Source: Clostridia bacterium
Lineage (GTDB): Bacteria; Bacillota; Clostridia; Acetivibrionales; DSM-2933
Assembly (NCBI GenBank): GCA_026418275.1
Contig: JAOABQ010000014.1
Span: 45,188-109,187, forward strand
Length of the DNA stretch: 64,000 nucleotides
Direction: 5' to 3'
A program made the position numbers and the translations under genes. The notes beneath the pieces were generated by a model. That model had not been told where the DNA came from. It ran no database searches and saw only the letters and a list, made by a program, of their open reading frames with translations. Shown here one piece after another: positions 63,878 through 64,000 of this stretch (positions within the stretch are counted from its first letter, which is position 1; the number at the start of each line of letters is the position of its first letter).

Positions 63878-64000
63878 TTAAATTTTAGGGTACAGACTTT
63901 TCAATTTTATTCTTGCATCTTCTGTCGTAAATTGCCACTTCACAGTAGCTCCCTGCAAGTTTCTATGAAATTGCCATGTAGCAACTTCCCTTCTCATTTT
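63878..64000 (-). mobile_element. C-terminal end of an IS630-type transposase (cut by window edge)
   Basis: Forty codons before the TAA at 63878 read ...WQFHRNLQGATVKWQFTTED followed by ARIKLKSLYPKI. The WQFTTEDARIKLKSLYP ending is the usual C-terminus of IS630-family transposases. Just after the stop, AGTCTGTA (63866-63873) is repeated inverted as TACAGACT (63891-63898), which may be part of the element's end. Confidence 0.8.

Overview
The window reads as a chromosomal segment of a low-to-moderate GC, Gram-positive anaerobe of the clostridial cellulolytic type (Ruminiclostridium/Acetivibrio-like). The reasons are strong AGGAGG ribosome sites with frequent TTG/GTG starts, two secreted dockerin-type proteins, a CBM2 protein, CBM5/12-like modules, an SLH relic, three ECF sigma/anti-sigma pairs and a clostridial-style Tad pilus locus. 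The species cannot be fixed from the sequence alone.

Layout. 1-6858 (minus): a Tad/Flp pilus assembly operon running from a CpaE-like ATPase through CpaF, TadB, TadC, Flp pilin and prepilin peptidase, ending in an FHA protein and a PP2C phosphatase cut by the window edge. 7798-9506: an ECF sigma factor overlapping an unusual anti-sigma/LCP fusion. 9711-10874: a ROK regulator. 11224-15846: an oligopeptide ABC transporter (oppB-C-D-A, one ATPase only). 16126-16872: PAP2 phosphatase. 17202-20301: a small coiled-coil protein and biosynthetic arginine decarboxylase (speA). 20449-24971: secreted proteins and lipoproteins, a CBM2 protein, an SLH pseudogene and a decayed beta-lactamase-fold protein. 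25009-26949: a TetR-controlled membrane protein/GNAT unit with two matching operators. 27095-28219: a short UvrC-like protein. 28687-35556: a large HAF-repeat/dockerin/CBM protein, a probable zincin toxin with an overlapping 49-residue partner, and a secreted protein. 36366-38722: thioesterase, soluble histidine kinase and REC-HTH regulator. 38828-38918: tRNA-Ser(GGA). 39125-44509: clpS, clpA, a membrane glycosyltransferase and aat, the core of the bacterial N-degron pathway. 44644-45639: second dockerin protein. 46024-51766: two further ECF sigma/anti-sigma systems around a flavodoxin-fold oxidoreductase. 51819-57084: a zinc-ribbon protein, glgA, a dGTPase-like HD protein and a PfpI/DJ-1 protein. 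58325-63512: FMN-binding protein, lipoprotein, lytic transglycosylase and a LuxR-type two-component pair. 63878-64000: the C-terminal end of an IS630-type transposase.

Across this backbone lie five copies of a ~105-bp two-hairpin dispersed repeat with TA-flanked ends. One copy sits beside the IS630-type transposase, which suggests a MITE. There are also three related short intergenic units, each with a promoter-like pair at 17-bp spacing and ending in a GAGAA/TTCTC intrinsic terminator, which look like a small-RNA family. Several intergenic stretches hold gene relics (SLH, HAD phosphatase).

The genes point to a life at the cell surface: pilus, dockerin and carbohydrate-binding proteins, peptide uptake, wall polymer transfer and hydrolysis, and several envelope-sensing regulatory pairs.
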